DNA of 64,000 nucleotides, taken from positions 1,352,348 to 1,416,347 of the forward strand of contig JANPWX010000173.1 in NCBI GenBank assembly GCA_024734555.1. The letters run 5' to 3'. The DNA is from Trochalopteron elliotii. Its lineage: Eukaryota; Chordata; Aves; Passeriformes; Leiothrichidae. A model generated the notes under the pieces. The model had not been told where the DNA came from. It was given only the letters and a program-made list of their open reading frames with translations, and searched no databases. This document shows positions 1-12,940 of this stretch, in pieces. The stretch's first letter is position 1, and each line of letters begins with the position of its first letter. A program made the translations under genes and the position numbers.

Positions 1-28
1 AGTGAGATTAGGTACATATGGTAAAAGA

Positions 29-51
29 GGGGGCGGGGGGGGAGGTATGGG
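29..51 (+). other. G-rich tract, possible G-quadruplex
   Basis: Runs of 5 and 8 G separated by one C (29-42), then GG, and a further GGG at 49-51, give at least four G-triplets within 23 bases. That fits the usual G-quadruplex pattern on the plus strand. It stands alone in AT-rich DNA and is not part of a CpG island. Confidence 0.45.
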
Positions 52-1621
52 ACAGACAAAGCAAAGGATCACAGGCTCTGATGGACAAATCAGAATGTAA
101 AAGATCAATAAAACGTTCATAGAAATTGGCCCAGGAAATACCAGGTGTCATCTGTCAGGTCTATTTATTGCAGAATTCCTGCTTTATTTTACTTAGACAG
201 TGGGGAATGTTCATCCCCCTCCCTCTCCTTTTACTGGTGATGTCTTTCACTGCTCAGGTAACTTATTTTCAGATAAGTTTTCTGATTATTTCTCAAACAG
301 CTTTGCAGAATGATAATCCAAGCAGTTCCAGTGGTGTATTCCAGTTAGCATGATCTCTTCTTGGGTTGGTTCACAGCTTGAATCCCCCTTATGGCAATGG
401 CTCCCAAGTCACCTTTTCTTTTTCTTTGGATCTATCTCACGAGGTGTGCCAAAGGGAATACCATACATACGTCCTCTATTCAATTTCTGATGGAACCAGG
501 GGTCTAAAACCAGGAATAAAATTGTGGCATCTGCAAAATAAAAGCTGGCAAGCTCAAAAGCAGTTAATGCAAGGTTTTTCAAAGCACTAGGTTGCCACTT
601 GTTTAACATTACCAAAAACATGGCTGGTAAACACATGTGCCTTCTTTAGAGCTCTCTTGTCCATCCTGTCATGGAGGGAAGTGTTTTTCTTCTTTAGTTT
701 TCTCCTTCTCTTGTCCTTCCTTTCAGTTCTCTCAAGCATATTTGAGTATTTGAGTGTTTAGCTATGCCTTAGCACTCTTTCTTCTACTGGAGCTTCTTGC
801 CCCCTCCTCCACAACTACTTTCTCATTTTCCCTGTCCATAGCTTCAGTCTTACTGTGATGCTTTTTTCATTCCCACTCTCTTCTCATGTGCTGTATGAGT
901 TTCTGCTTTATTTAACATTTCCTGCTGATTCTCTTTGATCACCTTTGAGAACGCAATAATTACTTCTAGGCTTTCTGGGCCCTGCATGTTGTACATGCCT
1001 TGATCTCTCACTTCTGCCCTTTCATTTGCAGTAACTCATTCTTAGCTGAGTTGTAGGTGCTTGTTTGCACTGACTGGTTTACCTTCATTTGAACTCAGAG
1101 TCCCAGAGCTCTCAGATCAAGCTGGCTGTGCAGGCAAACCCAAAGTCATCCAGGCACTCAAACACACATCTCTTCTGTGTGTTTAACCCTCCAAAATGCA
1201 ACAGTGTACTCAATGGCTGCCTTTCTAGTGGTGATTCCTACCTGAATCCCATGAAAAGTTCCTGAAGTCCCAGCTGGAGTCTGAAATATAGGTGTTCCTG
1301 TGGATACCAAAGCCTACCCAGTGTTGTTCATCTGCAACACTTCTTATAGCCCCTGTATAAATATATACTCCCTTGCCGAGTAGGAAGAAATCTACCATCA
1401 GCCTGAATGAAGTAGTGGCTACTACAATGAAAGTGGTAAAATCTCCTGGCGAGGCCAGTTGGCACAATCAGGGTCAAAAAATCACAACCTTAAAAATCAT
1501 CCTGAGAATGGATACATTCTGTACTGCTTTCTGTCCTCATTATGATCTCTGTCACAAGAACAAGCTTTCCCTGAATCTCAGTGTCTGAGATGCTGTCTTC
1601 TCATTTTCATCAAATAATCCC
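52..1621. other. Noncoding stretch, no gene seen
   Basis: AT-rich unique-looking DNA. Open frames are 60-80 codons on both strands with no recognisable motif and no supporting splice signals. At the right edge, 12 bases at 1551-1562 are the exact reverse complement of 1622-1633, where the minisatellite begins. Confidence 0.6.
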
Positions 1622-2010
1622 TGTTCTTGTGACAAAAGATTGTAAGTAACAGGAACAAAAATGGCCCCAAATGAAGCCATTCTCATGACAAAGACTGTAA
1701 TGAGAACAGAAAATGGCACAAAATCAATTCATTCTCATGACAACCTTAAGATTGTAATGAGGACAAGAAAAACAGTCTGAAATTTATCAATTCTTGTGAC
1801 AACCCTGAGACAGTAATGAAAGCAGCAAATGGTATGAAATTGGTCCACTCTCATGATAGACACTGAAACAAAACCAGAAAATAGCAACACGTTTATCCAT
1901 CCTTTTGACAACCCTGTGAGCGGAACAAGAACAGAAAAGGTTAGGAAAATTAACCCATTCCTGTCACAAACAATCTGATAAGTGTAATAACCAATTGTCC
2001 TTTCCAAATG
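1622..2010. repeat. Degenerate minisatellite, unit about 56 bp, roughly seven copies
   Basis: A motif resembling TTCTYRTGACAA recurs at about 1624, 1680, 1732, 1791, 1848, 1900 and 1958, so the period is 52-59 bp. Each is followed by a TGTAATGAGRACAGAAAA-like segment and then an AAATGGYAYRAAAT-like segment. Units differ by many substitutions and small indels, so the array is old. A minus-strand open frame (1735-2025) is a by-product of the repetition and is not called as a gene. The family is not one I recognise. Confidence 0.7.
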
Positions 2011-2605
2011 GTATAATTCAGCCATTTGAGTACTGGCTTCATACTAAACTGGAGTAGTAATTAAGTTTCAGAGTGTCTTTGGACTCAGCTCACATTTGGT
2101 TTAGGTATAAAGTAGCAGGAGTTCATAGAAACTGAAGAAGGGATGCAAGGTGGGTCCACTGACTAGAGAAGCTCTGCCTCTCCAGGGTGGCTTTTGCCAA
2201 TGCTGGTTTGACCAGCGTCATTTTATAAATTTAGTGTCTTTATGTCTGTTCCTGGAATCTACAGACCTCAGTCAGTGAAGAGAAGGGAATTTTTTGGTCT
2301 CTGCTCCCATGAGCCTGTGAAGCAATCATCCAATGCCATCTCTCTGCAATCGTGGATGAGATGATGACATGTGGATGACATCACACATACTTACTTGTAT
2401 AAAACATCAACAGGGGCAAGTGCGCAGGGAGACAGATTTCTCCTCAATTTCTTTGAAGGCAGGCTTGTTTGCATATATGAAATTGGGAGATGGCAGAGGA
2501 AAATAAAGTAAGGGATGTGGGTAAAGGCCTAAGCAATATGGTGATTGGGGGGTAAAAGATGATCTGGCTGAGTAACTGAGTATCTGAAAATTATCAGCAG
2601 TTGGG

Positions 2606-2621
2606 AAAAAAAAAAAAAAAA
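2606..2621 (+). repeat. A-run, 16 bases
   Basis: Sixteen consecutive A after GTTGGG. No recognisable retrotransposed body lies upstream, so it is treated as a simple homopolymer rather than a processed-pseudogene tail. Confidence 0.8.
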
Positions 2622-2985
2622 CAAACAGAAAAAAGACATACAGAATTAACAAGCGATTAAAAACCAGAAGGGTAGGGGCAGATGGGAATGGGCAAAAGTT
2701 AGCACTGGGATGAGCTCAAATATAAACGCAAGTATGTGTGTGACATAAGAGAGGAGAAAGCAGGGAGTAAGGAAAGAAAGGTAGGCAGCCTGTGGGTTGC
2801 CAGCTTGTGCAAACAGAAGGAAAAAGACCGAGCAGGAGACTGATGCACTTAACGACAAATGGCCACCACAGGGAAAGGAGGACTGCAAGCTAAAAAGCAA
2901 ATCCTCACTGAATACAAGAAATCTGGTTGATGGGGATGGGGAGAGAGTTAAAAAGACCTCTGTCTCTTTTTCTGTCTTTTTCCAG

Positions 2986-3019
2986 CAACTCCAGCTTTCT
3001 TTTCTACCTGTAGTTAACG
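2986..3019 (+). other. Candidate 34-nt microexon
   Basis: A long pyrimidine tract (about 2957-2983) ends in CAG at 2983-2985. Thirty-four bases later an ACG|GTGAGT donor starts at 3020. Both signals are close to consensus, and the short spacing fits a microexon. A plus-strand frame (2797-3033) runs through it. No protein similarity is recognised and chance pairing is quite possible. Confidence 0.15.
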
Positions 3020-6000
3020 GTGAGTGCAAATGATACCATTAAGCTATCTAGCTATCTGACTGCACCCACTAGTCAGTGCTGGAAGGCTAAATCTTATCAC
3101 TTGCACCCAGGGTTAATGCACTGGAGAGAATTGTGGGTGCCAAGTAGATTTTCGTAGAACTGGAGGCTGAGCTGAGGCCAATATAAAAATATATCCCAAG
3201 CGTTTAGCTGGCACTCTCACACCACTTGGATGACATCTGACCTTTGCTTCTGTGCACGTGTGTTTTTGAGCTGCCCAAGCAGAGAGGAAATCATTTTGAA
3301 GTCTCCTGCTATGAAAGCCAGTATCTCCCTGAGTGGACTGACTGTCCTCTGAAAAAGTGTAAATGCTTAACCTCAGTCAAGTAGGCTCAAAGGGCAGCAC
3401 ACTGCATTGCTGGAGGAGGAACGGAAAGGGAGAAAGTGTCAGCACGTACATATGGGAACTATTCTCTGGCTTCCTCCTGGGCTTTTGCTACCTTTTGTAT
3501 TCACTCTTCAGATTTACAGTCTATTGGCACCTCCCCATGCTACAGGAAGAGCTCCCATGCAACAGCATGGATTTCATTATGCTTCCTTTTAAAATAAAAA
3601 AAAAAAACCAGGTCTGCACATAAAAAGAGGTCTATCTCTTTAAAAAAAATCCTAAAAGAAATCAGTTGTGAGAGTTACTGTTGCCCCAGTGCCAGCTTTA
3701 TGCCTTCAACTAATGTGCTTCTCCAGGAACAGTCTTTAAATGAGAAGTTACGGCTGCTTTTCTGATTGAAACAAACTAGTGTTGATTGCTGATCAGCCAT
3801 CTGTAAAGGAGGGCATCTCAGGAAGGATATGAGCTAATGAAAAAATGGACCTGATTTGAAAGTGTGATGTGCTTCATGCCACAGGCCAGTCTGAGTGGCA
3901 TGAGATTATATCAGTGCAAGTGAGAGGTAGATTGAGAATAAGTAACTTCTGTCTTAAAGATTAAATGGCAAATTTGCTATTAAATGTGAAAGACATAAAA
4001 TGGAATTAACGCTTTGAGGGTGTTAGCTGTGGTTATATACACTCTGCAAATGGCACTTCCATCCTGACACTTGCATTGTCAAACTGCACACTCTTCTCAT
4101 TGCAGATCAATTAATACTCATTCAGAAGTATCAATTAAAGAAATGAGAAATGAAGTGTTGACCCTTAACAGCCACCCACACATCACCCACTTCACAAGCA
4201 CATTTTGTGTGGCATTACTTCTCCAAATGACCTTTGTAACTGGTAAAATAATATTGATGAAATCATTAGGTTTCTTGGTAACCAATTGATAATTTTCTTC
4301 TGGGTTGCTTGGTGCTGATAGCATTACCCTTGCTGTAACTAAGAGACAAATGCTGTCACAGAACTGAATGGGGCTCACTGGGCACTCCTGTATTTTATAT
4401 CCTGAATTTCCAAAAACCCCCAGTGCACATGAAAAAACTCCAGAACATTTAAGTTGTAAAGGTAGCCATTGCAGGGTTGTTATGTTTTGTCTCATTATTA
4501 CATTGCATCCAGATGTATGTTCTTCCTTTGTGACATGATAGGAAGTGACAGAAGTAAGACACAGGATAGATTTGGATCCAAACTGGAATGTTAAACCAAG
4601 CAGCCAGAATTTGGAAAGGATTGGACTTTAGATTTTTTTTGCTTGGGACTGAGGCCAAATATAAACTCATCTGTGGTATCTCATCAATTTTGAAGCACCC
4701 CAAAATCTAACCCCCAGGGTTTTGAGGTCAAATGCACATCTAAATGTGTCTACTGAGATACAGATGAACTTAAAAGGTTGAGTGGGGTATTTGATTGTCA
4801 TTCTGAGTTATCTTTCCACCTCTAATTAATTTTTTTTTCTTTTGTCGACTGATTCAACCTATTCTTGAAATTCCAGCTCATTCAAATCTCTGAGATAGCT
4901 GTGGATGGAGATTACTTTTGCTATACAACTCCCTTGCCTAGCTAGATCTTTAGTCATTTGATTCTTTTTTTAATTTCCTTGAATGCTTTTGATTGTGTGG
5001 GTGTTGCCGTACATGCCAGTATGCTTTTTGTCAGTTCTTTTCACTGCTTTGCCATTTATGCTTCATACCAATTCCTTTCATTGTCGTGTGACATTAAATA
5101 TTTTCCTGCAGGTCTTAAACTCATCAAGCACATTGTTAGGCTGTTTCATTGTTGTTGTTTCATGGTTTTTGGTGGGTTTTTTTATATTTATCTTTTTATA
5201 TTTAGTACACATAGCATGAAAAGACTGCAATCCTAGTTTGATCCTACCTCAATAGTAGCAAGGTCTCTTTCTGTGACCTTTGAACTGCTCACAGTTTTGC
5301 TGGAAGATGGCCTTGCCAAGTCTGCAGTCAAGCCTAAATTAAATGACCAATGCATACATGCTGCATTTTATCATTATTATTCATATCACCACCAAGGCAG
5401 ACTTGTCATAGTTTTCAAACAATAGTGCTTGCAAGTCAAGGTTTTCAAAGCTGCTTTAGGGATTCAGTTACCCCACAGCCATGAAGTGAGACTGTTTTGA
5501 GATTCTCAGTGATAGTGTCTACCCTAGGGAGCGCATGAGAAGAACCTTATGCATGTAATACATGCTTTCCAATGCAGACACCTTGTGGAGGCGCCCTGCA
5601 AAGAGGTAGGCAGATGAAAATGGAAGGGCTTAACAGTGTCCTGTCAAAAGAAACAATACATTTTGTGGGATGGATTTTCAAAGTCTGCTTATTTTGGTAG
5701 CACTCTCTTTTTTGGTCCAATCCATCTGGAATGGAGACCTATAGAGTGCAGTGATACCAATGGCTTAAGTTAATGTTGCTGAGCACCCTCCTGACGGTTG
5801 TTTGGGCCCCATCAAGTCTAAACTGTTTATGTAGTGATTTTCATACTGAGAACTGTCTTTGCTCCATCATGGATGCAATGGAGGAGCAGAAAATTAGAAG
5901 AAACAAAGGTAAACCAAAGAATTTGGAATTGGGCAAAACACATAAATAAGCCTAAGACCAATGACATATGCATTACACTGTGGCTGAGAGCTCAAAAGAA

Positions 6001-8918
6001 GAATGTCACAAAATGCCAGGCACTGTGTCTGCAACTTAATCATCACCCTAATCTGCATAGCACTGTCTCTATGATGTCATTACTTTTCATTTTAGGACCC
6101 ATTTCTGGTTTGTTGCAAAGGACATCGTGTGCTCTGGTGATGTATCTGAGCAATGTGGTGACTGTAGGCGGACATCCTCGTTGCTTGTGTTGTAGGAATG
6201 AATAGATGTCTCGTGCCTGGAATAAGGAATGCGGGAGAAGAAAACAGTTGTCTGTAGAGCTCTGTCAAAGGTGGGCATCATGCAAAACTGGATGTCCACA
6301 GGCTTCATGTCCAGAGATTTCATCTGTTGACAGGCAAGTTACTTCCATGGGAAGCCTGATTTTTTTGGGGTCAGAGATCTGGTTGTTAGAGCTGAAGATG
6401 TCCTGCAAACATGTGCGAGGTCAAGATGATCTCTGCTCTGAACAGATAAAGTATTGTGAACATGCCAGACACTGTAAAAATCAGGCTGTAATTTTTTGAG
6501 TTGGGAATCCCAAATTAAGTGATACATTTGGGAATGTTCATATCAGTCTTTGCCTCAGTTTTCATGCATGCAAACCAGAGACAATGATTTCACATTTCTT
6601 CATAGTAGTATCATGAAGGTATAATCTTAAATGCAGAAAAAAATATAAACAACTGTTATGATGTCCCCACGAGAAGAAGGGGAGAAGAAAACAATAGTTT
6701 TGTATCCAGTACTGTCAGATTATGCCTTTTTCTAACCCAGAGACGGGGCTCCTGAGAGGCGTTTTAAAGACTTTTATTCCGTTTTCAGTCTCATGTGAAG
6801 CCTTTCTAAGTCAGCATATTTTATCTCAGAGTTTGCATACAGATGCATACTATGTGAGCTTTCTGTCAGGCTTTGAGAATTGTCTACAAATCCATTTCCC
6901 ATACAGTACAGAGCAGGACGGTGCATGAAGCCACATGCTAGATAAAGCTAAAATATCATACTGAAAAATAGCCCAATTTCATAAGCCTTGTTTCCTATGG
7001 ATGAGGAAGAAAATTAAGAAAAATAAGACATAGTAATGTAATTAAGGACTGTGCTATGGCACATAGGCAGAAAGAAGCCAAATAAAAGTTTGTTACTTAC
7101 TTAACGCTGATTTCTTATATTTTGTCCATTTTCTGATGAACCTTAACATTTTTTGATGTGTTCTTTATTTTTTTTATATGTGATTACAGACAGTTTCAGG
7201 TATACCTAGATACTCACACTTAATATATAATGAGATTTGTATTTACGTATGTATGTTTTTGTAGGTGCTGAAGGGAAACTTTTCCATCTGGTGGCCAGAA
7301 TAACCTGTTGGATTTAGCATCTAACTTACACTGAGTGTGTAAAGACTCAAGGGCAAAATTTAGAGGCACTCATCAGAAGAAAATGACATCTGTAGAGGAC
7401 AGAAAATGAAAAAATATTCTTTAGTAATTTTAAAAGAATCTTTCTGAGCCACATTTTTTTTGTTCCTGGAGGTACCATTGTAGGGCTCTGCATAACCCCT
7501 GGTATTGGCTGTTACTGGGATGAAGCAGGGAAAGCTAGGCTGATAGATAGATGTAGTTGCATTACAGACATTTTCCATAGTCACTCCTCTGAGGATGAAA
7601 GCATAAAGAATGTGAAGGTGAAACTTAAAATGTGTATGGATGTTCCTTTTATCTAGGAAAGGACAACTAACAAAGCAGTTGGAGCACGGTATTTTCTTTG
7701 TGGGCGCTCCATCAGGTTTATAATGACACATCTTGGAATAGGAGAGTCACAGTGGACTCCTTGCTTAACTATCATCATCACTTATCATTTGCAAAATGGA
7801 AGGCTTTCTGATCCTGTGTCGGTGTGCGTGACTCACCCTCAGTGACTGATGGAGAACAGGAGTTCTCTAAAGCAGTTTCAGCTCATACTTGAGTCCCTAT
7901 GCACCATGTGGCACAGGAGCACAAAATTAGGCAGCAAGCTGTGTGATTCCCTCTGCCCCAAGCCTCACCCTCACCCTTGGTTTTATGGCCAGAACCACAC
8001 TGCCGGCTACTGTTCTGGCAGGCCAGGAATTCAGGAATTATTCAGTAATGTTAATTGATGGGCATATTGCTCCAACCGCATCTCTCCTTGGTTTTGGATC
8101 ACTTCCAAACATGAACCACAAATGGATCATTTCCAGCATAAGGTTGGGTGTACTTGCACTGTGGGGGGGGATAGCCCTCTTATGAGACCTTGGACTTCTG
8201 AGGATTCTATGACTGTCTGAGGAGATGATGAAAAAATTGATTATTCAGACTGCCCAATTTACAAATCAAACTGGGTTTTGCTGTAGGAAGGCTTATTCAG
8301 TCTGAGAAGGAGACACCTACCTCTGATATCTTCTGCCCACCATAAAAGTGCTAGGTAAAAGCTATTTCCAGAACAAAGGGTCATGAATAAACAGATTGAT
8401 TTAGGGAATACACAAGTGAAACTGTCTTACTGGTTGAGTATTTGAAATTTGGACTGATTGTCACAGGTGGTGTGAAAATCAAGATTTGCAGGGAGAAGAC
8501 ATACAGATTTAACAAAGAAGGATTTATCTCTTCTGTGCAAGGGATGAGCTCTTTATATTTACCATATTAAAAAAGGGTCGTCCTCACATCTTACCCATAT
8601 TACATTGCTAGGTTTTGTGGATAATAGGGTGGATACTCAGCCCTCTGGGATTACTCCCTAGTTATCAAGTCAAAGGCTTCATGAGACACTGTTAAATGCC
8701 TGAAACTACTGGACTAACAGGGGAACCTCTTCCTAACCCTTTAGGAGCAGGTGGCTTGGACCGAAGTATCAGTAATTTGTAAGCCACGGGCTGTTTGAAA
8801 AAGCTTTTCCCTTCTGATTCATGCACATTCACAAGATGTTTGCACCTAGATAAACTCACTGTCACTCCTTCAGTTATACAGGTCAGTGAAAGCAGATGTC
8901 AGGGTGGGCTGAGAAGTC

Positions 8919-8945
8919 AAAAAAAAAAAAAAAAGAGAGAGAGAA
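8919..8945 (+). repeat. A-run followed by (GA)n
   Basis: Sixteen A (8919-8934) run directly into GAGAGAGAGAG (8935-8945), then a purine-rich shoulder. A simple low-complexity repeat. Confidence 0.85.
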
Positions 8946-9240
8946 AGGAAAATCAGAAAAATAATTCCTGGCATAAATTTTTGAATTCTCTTTGCTGTAT
9001 TTACACTCCTGTTCACTCCCCATGTATATAATAATGAATGAAATGGCTTATAAGATTGCTTGTGGAAATAGCATTTTTAAATGGAGAACAGCCAAATCTA
9101 CTAAGAGTACATATAAAACTTGTAAATGGGAGCACCCTACCCAGCAAAGCACCTATCAGCCAACCTGGAAGCAGAAATGAGGCCGTGTGATATGTTTGTT
9201 CAAACAAAAGTAGCCCAGGCAGCTACAAACTGGTGGTGAA

Positions 9241-9540
9241 GAAGCTGCAGAACAAGAAATATTTGTATAAATTATTCATTGTGGATCATTTCGAATAATG
9301 AGCAAATCTGAGAAAATAATGACCCATTCACACACAATCCGCAAGGAGAAAAAAGCAGCTAAAATTGATAAAATTCTTTGTTACAAATTATTTCCTCTGC
9401 ACTGGGTGTTGGCATAACAGACTCTGAAGCCTGACAGTGCCGAAATAATTAAAATATTAAAATGGCTCCATTTTAATCTTTGATCACATATCTAGATCAC
9501 GTTGCAGAAATGTCATGTTTACTCATGACTCATAATGAAG
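9241..9540. promoter_or_regulatory. Motif-dense AT-rich block, possible conserved noncoding element
   Basis: The block has unusually little homopolymer noise and several compact factor-like motifs. There is a TCF/LEF-type CTTTGATC at 9478-9485, AATAATTAAAAT-type homeodomain cores near 9445-9460, and a TTGTTACAAA dyad near 9379. This texture is typical of vertebrate developmental enhancers. The call rests on composition and motif clustering only; no alignment was possible. Confidence 0.2.
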
Positions 9541-9545
9541 AAATG

Positions 9546-12500
9546 TAGAAATGTCATTATTAGAAACCCTGTTTTTACTTCATCACGTATCAAAATTTGC
9601 AGGCAAACCATTACATTTCCTTCTTCATTTTGCAAGCATTTGTTTCCCAGAGGAGCTGAGGCCCACATTTTCAAAACCAGAGGACCTCCTTATACAGGAA
9701 ATCTGAGCTACCAGATGGCTTTCACTTTCCTGCCACCCACAACCCAATATTTGGGATTGCTCCAAAGTCTCTGCCAGATTCCTACTTCTCCCCTCTTGCT
9801 CTAGAAGCCTGGCTCCCAATTTTATTGCACCCAGAAACTATTTATGATCATTTTTGTAGCATAGATTGAGAAAGAAGTGATGAAAAACTTACTGCATTGC
9901 ACTAGTCTTCTGTCGGTAATGAGAAAAATTTCCTTCTTCAGCCCAGTTTGATTGCCTTGAGGAATAGGGTAAGTGCAGCCAGTTCAACACAAGTGGGACC
10001 AAGGACCTGCTGCAACTCCTGCACTGATAGTGGTGACATCACTTTCCATTTGGGGCAGTATGGCTGAGATCAGCATAATGAGGAGGTCAGGATGAAATGG
10101 GCCACAACCATTTGTCCTGAGCCCCAAAAGAGCAGACCCTAAGGAAATTATCTGCTCTGCTCAAAGCCCTACTGATCCTCAGGGTGTCTTTTGATATTCA
10201 GCAAGTCTAGCGGAGTTGAAAGAATAAAGGTATTGTTCAGAATCAGAAAGACCTAAATGAAACCACGATAACAGAAACAAAGAGGAGAAAAAAAATAAAT
10301 ACGTAACTAAAATTAGGCATGCTCAGGAGAAAGGAAGCAGCAGGTGTTTGCATACCAGCACATCTGTTCAGAAAATGCTCCTTTAAATCCAGATTAAATA
10401 CAAATTTGAAGCCTGAACTGAGTAATTAAAGATTTCTACTGCATTATTTTTGGGAAAAAGCTAAAATAGACAAAGGAAGAAAATATTTAGTTTTAAAGGA
10501 AGGGTAATATGAAATTCTTCCTTGTGTTTTCCATGTCACAACTGGGTTTCTCCACAAAGTGCTTCACAGTTTGGGACCATTCAGAATGACCAGCTGAAAA
10601 GCTGGAATGTGCAAAACCTTAACCCTGTAAGCACTGAAGGGATCTGATGGAAATACCACAAGCTCACTCTGCTCTCATAGTTTTTGGTTTTGGATTCTTT
10701 TAATGAAGTTTACCAAGGGGCCCATCCAACGAAGAAGCACCTTGTATTTCCACTGGGTTCTTGAAGTAGACTTAGATTTGTTATTATTGTTATTTACAAC
10801 CCTGGCTAGCATACCACAGGACAGTGAAAACTTCCCATTTCTATTACAGTTGGCAAAAGGAAGTTCTTTCTCACGATAATAATTCACATTAGTGCCCTGG
10901 CTGAAAAGAAATTTTTTGGCCTTTTATAATCTGGCAAAACATCAAGTTTTGCTACTTTTGGTTTCTACAAGAAATTATCCTCACAGTTCACTCAATGATA
11001 ATTTGTGTCTTCTTACCAGAAATCTAGATCTGTGTCACATCTACAAAGGTCAGTGAATTCCAGCTCTAAAACCTCTAGGAATACAAGTCTGGCAAGGAAG
11101 AAGATATTATACCGGATCCCATTCTGTTACATTTCATTACCTCAGTTTATTCAAGGACTGATGCCATGCAAACAATAAAATTAGTTTAGCTTTTCATGGG
11201 CTCACTTTTCTTTAGTGCTCTTTTCCTTGGTTTAAACCAGTGATCCATTGCTCGTAGGACCTGTGCAACATGCCAACACATCTGATGCTCTGCTGGTGTA
11301 CTTGATGCAGTATATAATGCTCTACAGAGAAAAGCTCTGTAGTAATCCTTGCTATTTGCTGCATAGCATGAAGGCTGCCCATGTGTCCACTCTTCTAGAG
11401 ATGCAGGAAGAGGAGGAATGCTGAATGTGGTTTTCAGATGAAATACTGTAAAATGTTTTCAACAGACCCTGATCTTGTTTAAGCAACATATTTACTATTA
11501 GGCTTTCATTACCATTAGAGGAGTTTTTTGAAGTATCTGGTTTCATGAACACATTGATTCTCTGCTACTACTGACCCTGCTTAGTAATACTTTCGTTTAA
11601 ATGTCCATTACTATTTACATTAACTAATGGTTAATTAAAATGGAATTCCTGGGCAAGTGCATAAGACAAGCCATAAGAACACCAAATGAGTGCATTAATG
11701 ATTGGTGCTATCACAGTGAATACCAAATGATTTCATAATGACTGGGGAGGTAATATATAATGGAAAGGATTGCTCCCTATTTGATATACTCACCACAGAA
11801 CTAGGACTCATTCTTGGACATCATTCAGAAACTGCAACATACCCTGGAGGCCTTTTTCAGTCCTGCAAGGAGCTTGCACTGAAGCTCAGTCCACACCCTT
11901 GCAGAGTGAGACATGTGTTGGAATTTATTTTTTTATTGCTCATTGTTATGAGTTGCTGCTATGGCCCAAAGGGCAATGGCTCATACTCAATGCTGGAGAG
12001 AATCTGAGTTTCAGAACATCACTTGGCCACTGCATTTGAGTCAATATTCAACCTACAGTACAAGAGGAAATACTTTTACCAGAAGGGACTAAAAAAAAGT
12101 GCATCTGGGCTCAGGTCTCCTATTAATGCTAGTTACCACAACCTTCCTACTCTAGTCAGGGGTGATTTTTTCTTAGGACATTCATCACCATATCATTTGA
12201 GGACCAGGGTGATAAACTCATGGATAATATCTGTCATGTGTTTCTTCTGGTCTTTGGGGGCCTTTGCCCTTGCCAACTCACCATAAAGTGAGCGCCAGTG
12301 CTGGGAAGCAGGATAAGATCTTCAGGGAGGTATGTACCTGTGTTAATGAACAATGGGGGTATATAAGATTTGTTGACATTTGATACTGTAGAACATGTCC
12401 ATATGGTACTAAAGCCAAGATTTTTGTTTTAAATTATGTAGAAAGTTTGTTTAGTTCTGGGAAAAAAAAAAGTTTCCATTCAACCTGATAGAAATAGAAG

Positions 12501-12940
12501 TTTAGATTTCTTCTGTCTAACTATCCAAGTAAAACATCAGCTTCTATTCCAGTGTATTTGGAAGAATAAAGAGAGCAGATGAGAGGCCAAGTCTACAGAC
12601 CTCTGCAGTCATTTAGCCTGTTCTTTTGATGAAACTCTATGTGAAGGACGAAGTGCTGCACAGTATAACCAGGAATTCATTGTTTTAGGAGAAAGGCCAA
12701 ACACTAGTAGGCACTGATAAGTGAAGTGCCCCGTAGCAGAGTGGTGAGTGTCCCTGGCATTGAATATCTTGGCGGCAAAGGCTACGCATTTGCATTCAAA
12801 GAGTGGATTGACAAAATAATCTGATGGGTCTCTTCCCTCTTTAATTTCTGTGATTTAAGAGGAGGAGTCTGTGTTTAGTAACCAGTGGGCTCCAGCTCCA
12901 CAGGAATAAAAGCATTAAATGCAATGTTTCTGATAACTAC
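9546..12940. other. Noncoding stretch, no gene seen
   Basis: AT-rich DNA with only short frames. Two partial copies of an ACCAAATGAnTnCATaATG-like phrase occur about 42 bp apart near 11680-11740, probably a small local duplication. A CpG-containing piece near 12,730-12,800 superficially resembles a tRNA A-box but has no B-box. Confidence 0.55.

Larger units (their letters stand above)
2011..8918. other. Noncoding stretch with minor simple repeats
   Basis: AT-rich DNA without a recognisable gene. It holds a 16-base A-run (2606-2621) and a pyrimidine tract leading to a possible 34-nt microexon near 2986. Around 5440-5480 and 5660-5690 are stretches reminiscent of worn ancestral amniote repeats (TTTTCAAAG-type phrases), too weak to classify. 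Frames of 60-127 codons occur on both strands, including a serine/leucine-rich minus-strand frame at 2646-3029 that only mirrors purine-rich plus-strand DNA. Confidence 0.55.

Noticed and set aside
2646..3029. 127-codon serine/leucine-rich minus frame
   Set aside because: It is the complement of purine-rich DNA and has no family features.
9942..9968. 27-nt microexon between TTCCTTCTTCAG and GTAAGT
   Set aside because: The polypyrimidine tract is short, one frame has an early stop, and a 27-nt chance pairing is easy.
12729..12800. tRNA-like A-box (GTAGCAGAGTGGTGAG)
   Set aside because: No B-box (GGTTCGAnTCC) at the right spacing and no acceptor-stem pairing.
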